Source of the DNA: Arthrobacter sp. zg-Y1171 | GTDB lineage: Bacteria > Actinomycetota > Actinomycetes > Actinomycetales > Micrococcaceae | Direction: 5' to 3' | Assembly: GCF_025244845.1 (NCBI RefSeq) | Contig: NZ_CP104264.1 | Span: forward strand, 1,860,001-1,924,000 | DNA: 64,000 nucleotides | In this document: positions 48,092 to 56,108 of the stretch, one piece after another | Numbering within the stretch: position 1 is the first letter of the stretch | Layout of the letters: each line of letters begins with the position of its first letter | Made by a program: the position numbers and the translations under genes | Notes under the pieces: generated by a model | The model's input: only the letters and a program-made list of their open reading frames with translations | Database searches by the model: none | Told to the model about the DNA's origin: nothing

Positions 48092-48109
48092 TGCAATCAA
48101 TCTTTTGCA
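48092..48109 (-). promoter_or_regulatory. Inverted repeat upstream of glpF
   Basis: TGCAA-N8-TTGCA lies 64 bp before the glpF start in the gap shared with the aldo/keto reductase gene. It is a candidate operator for a glycerol regulator; no regulator gene is adjacent. Confidence 0.3.
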
Positions 48110-48210
48110 AGAAGCGCCATTACCTTAGCCGACCTCTTTGGCGCCACGCCAATCTTCCCGCGGCAAAACAGGTAGTCAGCGCGCGATTCGGTACGGTGCC
48201 CGCACCTCGG

Positions 48211-48216
48211 TAAAGT
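48211..48216 (+). promoter_or_regulatory. Leaderless -10 box of the aldo/keto reductase gene
   Basis: TAAAGT is followed by 6 nt and then ATG 48223. The hexamer is the same as that before the leuS leader. Confidence 0.6.
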
Positions 48217-48222
48217 CGTCAT

Positions 48223-49059
48223 ATGCAGCCTGCAGCTCGAATTCCGCTCAATAACGGCGTCCTGATGGATCAGGTCGGCTTCGGTACCTACAAGATCCCG
48301 GCCGACGACGCCGCCCGGCTCTGCCTGGAGGCACTCGGGGCGGGCTACCGGCACCTCGACACGGCCGCCCTCTACGGCAATGAAGCCGGGGTGGGCGAGG
48401 CCGTGAACACCTTCACCCGCGCGAACGGCGTCGACCGCAGCGACATCTTCGTCACCTCGAAGGTCTGGAACACAGACCAGGGCTACGACTCCACTCTGCG
48501 TGCCTTTGACGCGTCCCTCTCCCGGCTGGGCCTGGACTACTTGGATCTGTACCTCATCCACTGGCCGTGCCCGCAGCGGGGACAGTTCGTCGACACGTAC
48601 CGGGCGTTGGAGGAGCTCTACGCCGCGGGCCGGGTCCGTGCCATCGGCGTCTCAAATTTCCAGCCCGGCCATCTGCGGCAGCTGCTGGACGCGACCGGAA
48701 TTGTCCCGGCGGTAAACCAGATTGAACTGCATCCCTGGCTGGCGCAGGAGGAACTGCGGCAGCTGCACCAGCGGCTCGGAATCCGCACGGCCGCGTGGAG
48801 CCCGCTGGGCCGCGGTGCAGTCCTCGCGGACCCGGTGGTTGTGCGGATTGCGGCCGAGCTCGGCCGCACCCCCGCGCAGGTGATCCTCCGCTGGCACCTG
48901 GACCTCGGCAACATCGTTATCCCCAAGGCCAGCAGTCCGGAGCGGATTGCCGGCAACCTGGACCTGTACTCCTTCGAGCTGACCGGCGATCACCGGACGG
49001 CGTTGAACGGACTGGACCGGGGCCAGCGGTCCGGATCGCATCCCGACGAGGTGAACTGA
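48223..49059 (+). CDS. Aldo/keto reductase
   Basis: This 278-residue NADPH-dependent reductase of the 2,5-diketo-gluconate reductase type (AKR5-like) has the full catalytic tetrad: Asp46 and Tyr51 (GYRHLDTAALYGNE), Lys80 (VTSKVW) and His113 (LIHWP). The C-terminal phosphate-binding segment reads IPKASSPERIAGNL. It probably reduces small sugar-derived or 2-oxo carbonyl compounds. The next gene starts at the base after its stop. Confidence 0.95.
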   Translation: MQPAARIPLNNGVLMDQVGFGTYKIPADDAARLCLEALGAGYRHLDTAALYGNEAGVGEAVNTFTRANGVDRSDIFVTSKVWNTDQGYDSTLRAFDASLSRLGLDYLDLYLIHWPCPQRGQFVDTYRALEELYAAGRVRAIGVSNFQPGHLRQLLDATGIVPAVNQIELHPWLAQEELRQLHQRLGIRTAAWSPLGRGAVLADPVVVRIAAELGRTPAQVILRWHLDLGNIVIPKASSPERIAGNLDLYSFELTGDHRTALNGLDRGQRSGSHPDEVN

Positions 49060-49989
49060 ATGTCCGGCACTGCAGCGCGGAGTGCGTCGACGCCGTCGGG
49101 CGCCCCTGCGCCTTTCCTGCGCAAGGCCGCCGTGCGGTCCTTTTCGGTGGACGGTACCGAGCAGGTCTGCCGGGACTTCGCGCCGGTCGCGGAGGACGAC
49201 GCCGGCCTGCCGCCGATCTTCATGGTCCACGGCTTCCGCGGCGACCACCATGGACTGCTGCGGATTGTCGAAGCGCTCCCCCGGCACCGCGTCCTGGTGC
49301 CCGACCTTCCCGGCTTCGGCGCCGGTGCCGCCCTTCCCGGCACGCACGATGTCCCCGCCTACACCGCATTTGTCCGCGAAGCACTGGCCGACCTGGGCTT
49401 GGGCCCGGACACGGTCCTGCTCGGCCATTCCTTCGGCTCCATTATTGCCGCGCACCTTGCGGCTCAGTCACCGGAACTGATCAGTGAGCTGGTGCTCGTG
49501 AACCCCATCTGCGAGCCTGCGCTGGAGGGTCCCAAGGGGATCACCAGCAAGGCGGCTGAACTCTACTACCGGCTGGCGGCCGCACTGCCGGAAAAACCCG
49601 GCATGGCGCTGCTGCGCAGCCCGCTGATCGTGCGGGGCATGAGCATGCTGATGGCAAAGACAAAGGATCCGGGCCTGCGCCGCTGGATCCATGCCCAGCA
49701 CGATGCGTACTTCAGTGCCTTCGCCAACCGCCGGGTGGTCCTGGATGCCTTCCGGGCCTCCATTTCGGCCACGGTGCGCGACGTCGCCGGGCAGCTTTCC
49801 ATGCCCGTGCTGCTTATCGCCGCGGAACAGGACGACCTCGGATCGGTGCGGGGGCAGCGCCTGCTTGCCGAGCTGATTCCCGACGCCGAACTGCAGATAC
49901 TGCCCGGCGTGGGCCATCTGGTGCATTACGAAAAGCCGGCTGAGGCAGCCGATACGATCGAGGACTTCCTGTCCCGGAGGCATATATGA
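49060..49989 (+). CDS. Alpha/beta hydrolase
   Basis: This 309-residue hydrolase has an oxyanion region MVHGFRGDHHGLL (about 49-61), nucleophile elbow LLGHSFGSIIAAH (Ser near residue 131) and a late catalytic His in LPGVGHLVHYEKP. Residues 1-25 are Ser/Ala-rich. Substrate is unknown. It directly abuts the aldo/keto reductase and overlaps the glycosyltransferase start by 4 bp, so the three are one operon. Confidence 0.92.
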   Translation: MSGTAARSASTPSGAPAPFLRKAAVRSFSVDGTEQVCRDFAPVAEDDAGLPPIFMVHGFRGDHHGLLRIVEALPRHRVLVPDLPGFGAGAALPGTHDVPAYTAFVREALADLGLGPDTVLLGHSFGSIIAAHLAAQSPELISELVLVNPICEPALEGPKGITSKAAELYYRLAAALPEKPGMALLRSPLIVRGMSMLMAKTKDPGLRRWIHAQHDAYFSAFANRRVVLDAFRASISATVRDVAGQLSMPVLLIAAEQDDLGSVRGQRLLAELIPDAELQILPGVGHLVHYEKPAEAADTIEDFLSRRHI

Positions 49990-51083
49990 GGATGCGCCTG
50001 GCCGTAGACGCCCGGTTTACCCGCACCGACCACCATGACGGCATCAGCCGCTACGGCGCGAGCCTGATCGAGGCGGCGGCCAGGCAGGCCGACGTCGTGA
50101 TGCTGATTTCGGACGAACGCCAGCTGGGACTGCTCCCGGACCTGCCGTGGGTGAAGATCAACAGCCCGCTTTCCCCCGCCGAGCTGTTTGTGGCTTTCCG
50201 GATCAACCGACTCGGCGCCGATGCGGTTTTCTGCCCGATGCAGACCATGGGCAGCTGGGGCCGGAAGTATCCGCTGATCCTGACCCTGCATGACCTGATC
50301 TATTACTCGAACCCGACGCCGCCGTCGTTCCTTCCGGCGGCGGTGCGCTGGCTGTGGCGGCTGTACCACCTGGCCTACTGGCCGCAGCGGCTGCTGCTGG
50401 ACCGGGCCGACGTCGTTGCCACCATCAGCGGGACGACGCGGGAGCTGATGTCCCGCCACCGGTTGACCAAACGGCCCGTCCGGATAGTGGCCAACGCACC
50501 CCAGGAGTGTGCCGTGCCGCGGGACCCGGACGCGGGAGCCGAGGCGTCGCTGCTGTATATGGGGTCCTTCATGCCGTACAAGAACGTGGAGACCATCATC
50601 CGCGGCATGGAATACCTGCCGGATTACGCCCTGCACCTGCTGAGCCGGATTTCCGATGCACGGCGAAGCGAGCTTGAAGCGCTGATTCCCGCGGGTGCGC
50701 GCGTAACGTTCCACAACGGCGTGACCGATGAGGAGTATGACGGCCTGCTGCGCCGCACCACGGCCTTGGTGACCCTGTCACAAGCCGAGGGCTACGGGCT
50801 GCCGGTGATTGAGGCAATGGCCGTGGGCACCCCGGTGGTCGCCAGCGACATTCCGATTTTCCGCGAGGTCTCCGGCGGTGCGGCGCTGCTGGTGGATCCG
50901 GAGGATCCGTCGGCCTTCGCGGACGCCGTCCGGCAGCTGGGCGAACCGGGGCGCTGGCAGAAGGCGTCCGACGCCGGCGTGCAGCGGGCCGCCGACTACA
51001 GCTGGGCGGCCTCTGCCGACCAGCTCATGGAAGCGGCCGGGGAGGCTGTCCGCCTGTTCCCCGGCCGCCGCCGTCGTCGTTGA
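49986..51083 (+). CDS. Glycosyltransferase, GT4 family
   Basis: This 365-residue GT-B enzyme transfers a sugar from a nucleotide donor. Its N-terminal acceptor half includes VDARFTRTDHHDGISRYG. The C-terminal donor half has YMGSFMPYKNVETIIRGMEYL and the E-x7-E site EGYGLPVIEAMAVGTPVVASD (about 274-294). It has no membrane helix and is probably cytosolic. Its role with a reductase and a hydrolase could be making a glycosylated lipid or osmolyte, but this is only a guess. It ends 3 bp from the convergent oxidoreductase gene. Confidence 0.92.
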   Translation: MRMRLAVDARFTRTDHHDGISRYGASLIEAAARQADVVMLISDERQLGLLPDLPWVKINSPLSPAELFVAFRINRLGADAVFCPMQTMGSWGRKYPLILTLHDLIYYSNPTPPSFLPAAVRWLWRLYHLAYWPQRLLLDRADVVATISGTTRELMSRHRLTKRPVRIVANAPQECAVPRDPDAGAEASLLYMGSFMPYKNVETIIRGMEYLPDYALHLLSRISDARRSELEALIPAGARVTFHNGVTDEEYDGLLRRTTALVTLSQAEGYGLPVIEAMAVGTPVVASDIPIFREVSGGAALLVDPEDPSAFADAVRQLGEPGRWQKASDAGVQRAADYSWAASADQLMEAAGEAVRLFPGRRRRR

Positions 51084-51086
51084 TCC

Positions 51087-52100
51087 TTACTTGCCCAGGT
51101 TCACGATCATTTTGCCCTTATTGGCGCCCTTCATCAGGTCAATGAAGGCCTGCGGGGAGTTTTCGAGCCCGTCCACGAACGTCTCGTCGTAACGGACCAG
51201 GCCTTCCTGCAGCCAGCTGGTCATCAGGGAGGCAAACTCGTCGGCGTACTGGTTGTAGCTGCCCACGAGGAAGCCCCGGAGGGTGATTTCCTTGCCGATG
51301 GCAATGGCCAGGTTCCGCGGGCCCACGGGTGCATCGTTGTACTGCGAGATGGCACCGCACATGGCGATCCGGCCGAACTTGTTCATTACCGAAAGGGCCG
51401 CTTCGAGGTGCTCGCCGCCCACGTTGTCGAAGTAGACGTCAATGCCGTCGGCACCGGCGGCCTTCTTCAGCGAATCCTTCACCGGACCGTCGTGGTAGTT
51501 GAACGCCTCGTCGAAGCCCAGGTCCAGCAGCCGCTGGACCTTTTCGGCGGAACCGGCACTGCCGATGACCTTCTTGGCACCCATGGCCTTGGCGATCTGC
51601 CCGACCAGCGAACCCACGGCGCCCGCGGCACCCGAAACGAAGACGACGTCGCCTTCCTTGAACTCCGCCACCTTGGTCAGGCCGGCATAGGCTGTCTGGC
51701 CGGTCATGCCCAGCACCCCGAGGTACGCGCTGGCCGGAGCAGCCTCCGTATCGATGATGCGGGCACGGCGCCCGTCAAGGACGGCATAGTCGCGCCAGCC
51801 GAGGCCGTGCAGTACCTTGTCCCCCGGCTTGTGGTCCGGTGAGCGTGACTCCACGACTTCACCGACGGCGCCGCCCTCCAGCGGAGCGTCAAGCTGGAAC
51901 GGCGGAACATAGGACTTGGCGTCATTCATCCGGCCGCGCATGTACGGGTCAACGGACATGTGCAGGTTGCGGACCAGGACCTGGCCCTCCTGCAGCTCGG
52001 GTACCGGCACCTCCGCCAGGCGGAAGTTCTTCTCCGTCGGCCACCCTTCGGGGCGGGAAGCAAGCTGGATTTCGCGGCCGGTTTCGGGGTAACTGCTCAT
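51087..52100 (-). CDS. NADP-dependent medium-chain oxidoreductase (CurA/leukotriene B4 dehydrogenase-like)
   Basis: This 337-residue zinc-free MDR enzyme reduces alpha,beta-unsaturated carbonyls with NADPH. Signatures: NLHMSVDPYMRGRM, VFVSGAAGAVGSLVGQIAKAMGAKKVIGSAG (the NADPH loop) and FDNVGGEHLEAAL. Substrates in the family include enones, quinones and lipid-peroxidation aldehydes. It lies 36 bp downstream of an OhrR-like regulator gene on the same strand, with its own AAGG site, and is probably induced by oxidants through it. Confidence 0.94.
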   Translation of the reverse strand: MSSYPETGREIQLASRPEGWPTEKNFRLAEVPVPELQEGQVLVRNLHMSVDPYMRGRMNDAKSYVPPFQLDAPLEGGAVGEVVESRSPDHKPGDKVLHGLGWRDYAVLDGRRARIIDTEAAPASAYLGVLGMTGQTAYAGLTKVAEFKEGDVVFVSGAAGAVGSLVGQIAKAMGAKKVIGSAGSAEKVQRLLDLGFDEAFNYHDGPVKDSLKKAAGADGIDVYFDNVGGEHLEAALSVMNKFGRIAMCGAISQYNDAPVGPRNLAIAIGKEITLRGFLVGSYNQYADEFASLMTSWLQEGLVRYDETFVDGLENSPQAFIDLMKGANKGKMIVNLGK

Positions 52101-52136
52101 GGAATGAACCTTACTGTCGGGGTTGATGGTCGGTAT

Positions 52137-52571
52137 TTACTTCGCCACGGCCTGCCGCAGTGCGGCAGTGACCTTGGCGAGGGTGTCCTGCAGGCTTTCC
52201 AGGTCCTGCGGTGCCAGTCCGGCGGAGGCTGCGAGCCGGTCCGGCAGGTTCCTCGCGTCATGTTCGAGCGCGCGGCCGGCAGCCGTGAGGTGGATACGGA
52301 CGCGCCTTTCGTCCTCGACGGCGCGACGGCGCTGCACCAGGTCCGCTGCCTCCAGCCGCTTGAGCAGCGGTGAAAGCGTGCCGGAATCCAGGTCCAGCGC
52401 CTCCCCCAGGTCCCGGACGCTTTGTGCGTCCTTCTCCCAGAGCAGCGACATCACCAGGTACTGCGGGTAGGTCAGCCCCATCTCTTCAAGCATCGGACGA
52501 TAGAGGGCCGTGGCCGCCCGGGAGGCGGAGTACAGCGAGAAGCACACCTGCCGCTGTAGGGATTCGTTCAT
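52137..52571 (-). CDS. MarR-family regulator, OhrR-like
   Basis: This 144-residue winged-helix repressor has Cys10 in QVCFSLYSASRAATALYR, the place and context of the reactive cysteine of OhrR peroxide sensors. The tyrosine-rich stretch that holds it (LYSASRAATALYRP, TYPQYLV) is also present. Winged helix at about 45-100 (DLGEALDLDSGTLSPLLKRLEAADL). ATG 52571 is 6 nt after TACGGT, so it is probably leaderless. It is followed by the oxidoreductase, not by an ohr peroxidase gene. Confidence 0.93.
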   Translation of the reverse strand: MNESLQRQVCFSLYSASRAATALYRPMLEEMGLTYPQYLVMSLLWEKDAQSVRDLGEALDLDSGTLSPLLKRLEAADLVQRRRAVEDERRVRIHLTAAGRALEHDARNLPDRLAASAGLAPQDLESLQDTLAKVTAALRQAVAK

Positions 52572-52577
52572 GGACCC

Positions 52578-52602
52578 ACCGTAGGGCACAATTCAATTGT
52601 GC
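52578..52602 (-). promoter_or_regulatory. Promoter with OhrR-type operator
   Basis: TACGGT (52578-52583, minus) is the -10 box, and a perfect palindrome GCACAATT-C-AATTGTGC (52586-52602) lies 2 bp upstream of it. The core ACAATT-N-AATTGT matches known OhrR sites. A bound repressor would block the polymerase. Confidence 0.8.
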
Positions 52603-52899
52603 ACAACCTGTTTTTGCCGCGTCAGTGGATGTCCGGTTGCCCGCTGCTTGCTTCGGCGGTTGATCACCGCATGGCGGGCTGCACGGAGAGGCCGGCACTG
52701 CTTTGCTTGGGCTGTGGCCGACCTGGAAACGACCCGGGCAACGTTTATCCCCGGGCACCTACTGGCGCAGCGCGCTCCGCAGCGCCGTTTGCCCCCCGCA
52801 ATCTGCGCGGTTCCCGCGAGGCCAAACGCACAGTGTCCGATCAAAAAAACAGGTATAGGGTCGCGTAGTTTTGCCCTTTTAGGCAGTCCGAACGAAGGC
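52603..52899. other. Intergenic region without a gene
   Basis: No credible coding frame or RNA gene was found. There is a CCCGGG-N11-CCCGGG repeat near 52739-52761 and a GGCGC...GCGCC pair near 52763-52785. It separates the divergent regulator and HNH genes. Confidence 0.5.
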
Positions 52900-52920
52900 T
52901 AAACTCGAACACATGTTCGA
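52900..52920 (+). promoter_or_regulatory. SOS box (LexA site) over a leaderless promoter
   Basis: TCGAAC-ACAT-GTTCGA (52905-52920) is a perfect match to the mycobacterial/actinobacterial SOS box TCGAAC-N4-GTTCGA. TAAACT (52900-52905) is the probable -10, 7 nt before ATG 52913, so LexA would sit on the start point and start codon. Confidence 0.88.
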
Positions 52921-54529
52921 ATACTCGCCGTCGGCTGATCATCATCGGAGGGGGCCGCTGGAGGTCCAATCCGCAGTGTTCGACGCCTGGGTGGAGTACT
53001 TGGCCGCAGATTCCGGGCCCACCTCCGGCCACACGCCGGAGGGTTCAGTTTCGGAAATCGTCTCGGATGCGGAACTGATCGACCAACTCCGCGCCCTGGA
53101 GGAACTGAAGGGTGCAGCTGCCGCCGCGCAGGCACGGATCTCAGCGGCATTCGATGCCTCGCAGCGGCGCAAGCAGGAACATGCCGGACTTCGGAAGGAA
53201 GATCTTGGGCGAGGGGTAGCTTCACAGATCGCTCTGGCCCGGCGGGAATCCGCCAACAAGGGCGGACGGCTGCTCGGTCTTGCAAAAGTCCTTACCGCGG
53301 AAATGCCGTACACAATGCGGGCCTTGTCCCTGGGGAAGATCAGCGAATGGCGGGCCACCCTCCTGGTGCGCGAGACAGCTTGCCTCTCCCTTCAGGACCG
53401 CAGGCTAGTGGATGAAGAAGTGGCAGGTGATACCGGCCTCTTGGAGTCCCTGGGTGACCGGCAAATCATCGCCCGCGCCAAGGCTGCCGCATACCGGTTG
53501 GACCCACGGGGGGCAGTGAACCGTGCCGCGAAAGCAGCATCCGAACGGTTTGTTTCCTGCCGTCCGGCGCCGGACACCATGACATACCTGACCGGATTAC
53601 TGCCCGTCGCGCAGGGGGTGGGCGTCTACGCAGCCCTTTCACGCGAGGCTGACCGGCTACGCGCCGCCGGCGACGCAAGGGGGCGAGGCCAGATCATGGC
53701 CGACACCCTGGTGGAACGGGTCACCGGGCAGGGAGATGCCGGCTCGTTGAAGGTGGAGATCCAGCTGGTAATGACCGACCGGACTTTGCTGGCAGGCGAT
53801 TCCGAACCGGTGCTAGTGCCCGGGTATGGCCCGGTTCCGGCGCAATGGGCTCGGGATCTGGTTCGACGCCGGAGCAGCCTGGCCCGGAGCAGGCGGGGCC
53901 GGAGCAACCGGGGCCGGGCCAAGGACCAGGCCGTGGGCGGGCCCGACAAGCACGAGGAACGCTGGATCCGGAGGCTCTACGCGGCTCCCGATACCGGAGA
54001 ACTGGTGGCAATGGACTCCCGGGCACGACTGTTTCCCAAATCGCTGGCACGATTCATCGCGGCCCGGGACACCACCTGCCGAATGCCCTGGTGCGGAGCA
54101 CCAATCCGCCATCTGGACCATATTCGCCCTCACAACCGCGGCGGACCCACAAATGCTGCCAACGGGCAGGGGCTATGCGAGGCGTGCAACCATGCCAAGG
54201 AAGCGCCGGGGTGGACCGCTGAACCAGTCCGAATAAGCAGTCCGGTGCCCGCAGCAGATGCCGGCATCAACACCGGAACCAGAGACACGGCGGACACGGC
54301 AGGCACGGCAGGCACGGCACCCGCCGGACACACGGTGAACACGACGACGCCGACCGGCCACACGTATCGTTCCACCGCTCCGCCCCTGCCCGGGACGGCA
54401 CCGCGCGGAACAATGCCGCAGCCGGCGCACCGGCCATTCCACCCGGAACTTCCCCTGGCGCGTTCCCCAGAGCGTTCCCTGCACTCCCCCGTTGAAGCAT
54501 GCATAGCGGATTTTGTTTGGGCAGCCTGA
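52913..54529 (+). CDS. HNH endonuclease signature protein (DUF222/13E12 family)
   Basis: This 538-residue protein has a DUF222 helical region (about 45-330) and a C-terminal HNH domain: CRMPWCGAPIRHLDHIRPHNRGGPT, then LCEACNHAKE (about 385-420), with a zinc-finger CxxxC/CxxC pair around the HNH site. A repetitive basic run (RSSLARSRRGRSNRGRAKD, about 319-337) and a Thr/Ala/Gly-rich low-complexity tail follow. 13E12 genes of mycobacteria also carry SOS boxes. The family occurs in many copies in actinobacteria, and its DNA target and role are unknown. It is not part of an intron here. Confidence 0.92.
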   Translation: MFEYSPSADHHRRGPLEVQSAVFDAWVEYLAADSGPTSGHTPEGSVSEIVSDAELIDQLRALEELKGAAAAAQARISAAFDASQRRKQEHAGLRKEDLGRGVASQIALARRESANKGGRLLGLAKVLTAEMPYTMRALSLGKISEWRATLLVRETACLSLQDRRLVDEEVAGDTGLLESLGDRQIIARAKAAAYRLDPRGAVNRAAKAASERFVSCRPAPDTMTYLTGLLPVAQGVGVYAALSREADRLRAAGDARGRGQIMADTLVERVTGQGDAGSLKVEIQLVMTDRTLLAGDSEPVLVPGYGPVPAQWARDLVRRRSSLARSRRGRSNRGRAKDQAVGGPDKHEERWIRRLYAAPDTGELVAMDSRARLFPKSLARFIAARDTTCRMPWCGAPIRHLDHIRPHNRGGPTNAANGQGLCEACNHAKEAPGWTAEPVRISSPVPAADAGINTGTRDTADTAGTAGTAPAGHTVNTTTPTGHTYRSTAPPLPGTAPRGTMPQPAHRPFHPELPLARSPERSLHSPVEACIADFVWAA

Positions 54530-54570
54530 AGGCGGCCCCTGGAGGACTGCCACTGCTGGAAGCACATGGC

Positions 54571-54626
54571 TATAGTGGCGGCCAATCAGCTTATGGCAGC
54601 ACATCAGCTGGTGCCGCCAAATCAGC
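54571..54626 (+). promoter_or_regulatory. Promoter and phased repeats before the MBL-fold gene
   Basis: TATAGT (54571-54576) is a good -10 box. Downstream, ATCAGC occurs at 54585, 54603 and 54621, exactly 18 bp apart, inside the predicted 5' leader. Confidence 0.45.
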
Positions 54627-54669
54627 ACGCACGGATCGGCCAACTGCCTGCCCATGAGAAGGAGTACCA

Positions 54670-55407
54670 GTGAAGCTTGGACCGCACCTGCACCGCATCG
54701 GCAACGACATTGTGGCCGCTTATCTGGTGGACACGGAGGACGGGATTACCGTGATCGATACCGGACTCCCCGGGCACTGGAAGGATCTGCTCGCTGAACT
54801 GAAGGCCATGGGCCGAACCCTGGACGACATACGCGGGGTGGTCCTGACGCACGGGGACAGTGACCACATCGGCTTTGCCGAAAGACTGCGCCGGACCCGG
54901 AACGTGCCTGTCTTCGTCCACTCCGAGGATGCAGATCGTGCTCGCGGCGGCAAGAAGCCAAAGCCTGCGATGGGCCCCATGCGGCCGGGTCCCGTGGTCC
55001 GGTTCTTCGCCTACGCGGTGCGCAAGCGGGGTTGGCGAACCACGTACCTCACCGAGGTCTCCGAGGTGGCGGACGGTGCCGTTCTCCCGCTGCCGGGTGA
55101 ACCGCAGGTCATAACCCTGCCGGGGCACTCCCCGGGCAGCATTGCCGTGTATGTGCCGGCCGCGGATGCGGTCTTTGTCGGGGATGCACTCACCACCCGC
55201 GACGTGCTGACAGGGCGGACGGGCATTCGGCCCGCACCGTTCACTGATGACCCTGCGTTAGCCCTGCATTCCCTGAACCGGCTGGCCGGCATCGAGGCCA
55301 ACTGGGTGCTCCCCGGACACGGGGCTCCATGGCGCGGCACCCCGGGCGACGTCCAGGAGCTGGCACGCCTGGCAGCAGTGCGGACGGGTCGCGGAGGCAA
55401 CCGCTAA
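54670..55407 (+). CDS. Metallo-beta-lactamase-fold hydrolase
   Basis: This 245-residue protein has the MBL layout: ITVIDTGLPGHW, then the metal motif HGDSDH (H61, D63, D65, H66; the usual second His is Asp), LPGHSPGSIAVYVP (the next His), FVGDALTTRD (bridging Asp) and LPGHGAP. The D-for-H change occurs in a sub-branch of uncharacterised actinobacterial MBL proteins and may change metal use. The GTG start has AAGGAG 7 nt upstream. It is monocistronic between the HNH and hsp20 genes. Confidence 0.9.
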   Translation: MKLGPHLHRIGNDIVAAYLVDTEDGITVIDTGLPGHWKDLLAELKAMGRTLDDIRGVVLTHGDSDHIGFAERLRRTRNVPVFVHSEDADRARGGKKPKPAMGPMRPGPVVRFFAYAVRKRGWRTTYLTEVSEVADGAVLPLPGEPQVITLPGHSPGSIAVYVPAADAVFVGDALTTRDVLTGRTGIRPAPFTDDPALALHSLNRLAGIEANWVLPGHGAPWRGTPGDVQELARLAAVRTGRGGNR

Positions 55408-55436
55408 GAGAACAAATTCAACACCGGAAAAAGTAG

Positions 55437-55466
55437 TTGGCACTCGCCCCTTGAGAGTGCTAATCT
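55437..55466 (+). promoter_or_regulatory. CIRCE element on the hsp20 promoter
   Basis: TTGGCACTC-N9-GAGTGCTAA (55437-55463) matches CIRCE with one change. TTGGCA (-35) and TAATCT (-10, 55461-55466) are spaced 18 bp and lie within it, so HrcA would occlude the promoter. Confidence 0.85.
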
Positions 55467-55475
55467 CATTTTCGC

Positions 55476-55500
55476 AAGTTGAGCGTCACCGACTCAACTT
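55476..55500 (+). promoter_or_regulatory. HAIR-like element (HspR site) at hsp20
   Basis: AAGTTGAG-N9-CTCAACTT is a perfect inverted repeat. Its core GTTGAGC-N7-ACTCAAC resembles the HAIR consensus CTTGAGT-N7-ACTCAAG, differing at three positions. It lies just after the predicted start point. Confidence 0.65.
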
Positions 55501-55558
55501 TGGAACTGAATCTCGGCACCGCTGAAAAAGCGATTATGTTGAAGGAGTTGGTACCACC

Positions 55559-56053
55559 ATGGCTATGAAGTTTGATCCGTTCCAGGAACTGGACCGCATG
55601 GCTCAGGCACTGCGTGGCGAAGGAACCCTGCGCGGCATGCCCATGGACCTCTACCGGCAAGGCGACCAGTACATCCTCGCAGCAGATCTCCCCGGGATCG
55701 ATCCCGGATCCATCGACATTGACGTCGACGGCCAGCTGCTGACCATCCGGGCCCAGCGCACGCTGCAGAACACGGACGGGGTCAAGTGGCTCACCCGCGA
55801 ACGGGAAAGCGGTTCCTTCCTGCGCCAGCTCAACCTCGGCCAGGGGATCGACACTGAACAGATTTCGGCCCAGTACGAGAACGGTGTCCTCAGTGTCATC
55901 ATCCCGGTGGTTGAGCGGGCCAAGCCCCGCAAGATCGCCGTCCAAACCTCAACGGAAGCTTCCGCTATCAACGGCGAAACCGTCGAAGGAAACGGTGCAG
56001 TCGAAGGAAACAGCGCAGTCGAAGGTACCAGCCGGGAAACCGTTGGGGCCTAA
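55559..56053 (+). CDS. Hsp20/alpha-crystallin small heat-shock protein
   Basis: This 164-residue ATP-independent chaperone holds unfolding proteins. The N-terminal arm FDPFQELDRMAQALRG resembles the mycobacterial Hsp18 start. The alpha-crystallin domain (about 30-125) includes YILAADLPGIDPGSIDIDVDG and ENGVLSVIIPVVERAKPRKI. The C-terminal 35 residues are a Glu/Gly/Val/Thr repeat (VEGNGAVEGNSAVEG). GAAGGAG site upstream. Two heat-shock operators precede it; both repressors are expected to act here. Confidence 0.94.
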   Translation: MAMKFDPFQELDRMAQALRGEGTLRGMPMDLYRQGDQYILAADLPGIDPGSIDIDVDGQLLTIRAQRTLQNTDGVKWLTRERESGSFLRQLNLGQGIDTEQISAQYENGVLSVIIPVVERAKPRKIAVQTSTEASAINGETVEGNGAVEGNSAVEGTSRETVGA

Positions 56054-56072
56054 TTCCTGACTCCATTTTCTG

Positions 56073-56108
56073 CAACGAAGGGCTCCGGAAATCCGGAGCC
56101 CTTCGTTG
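56073..56108 (+). terminator. Hairpin after hsp20
   Basis: A perfect 16-bp stem (CAACGAAGGGCTCCGG, 56073-56088, with 56093-56108) and loop AAAT lie 19 bp past the stop. There is no U tract. Confidence 0.75.

Noticed and set aside
52597..52902. About 100-codon frames in the regulator-HNH gap
   Set aside because: Two overlapping frames exist, but they lack a ribosome site, recognisable domain or sensible composition.
52913..54529. HNH gene as part of a mobile intron or prophage
   Set aside because: It has its own promoter and SOS box, and no intron structure, integrase, attachment site or transposase is nearby.
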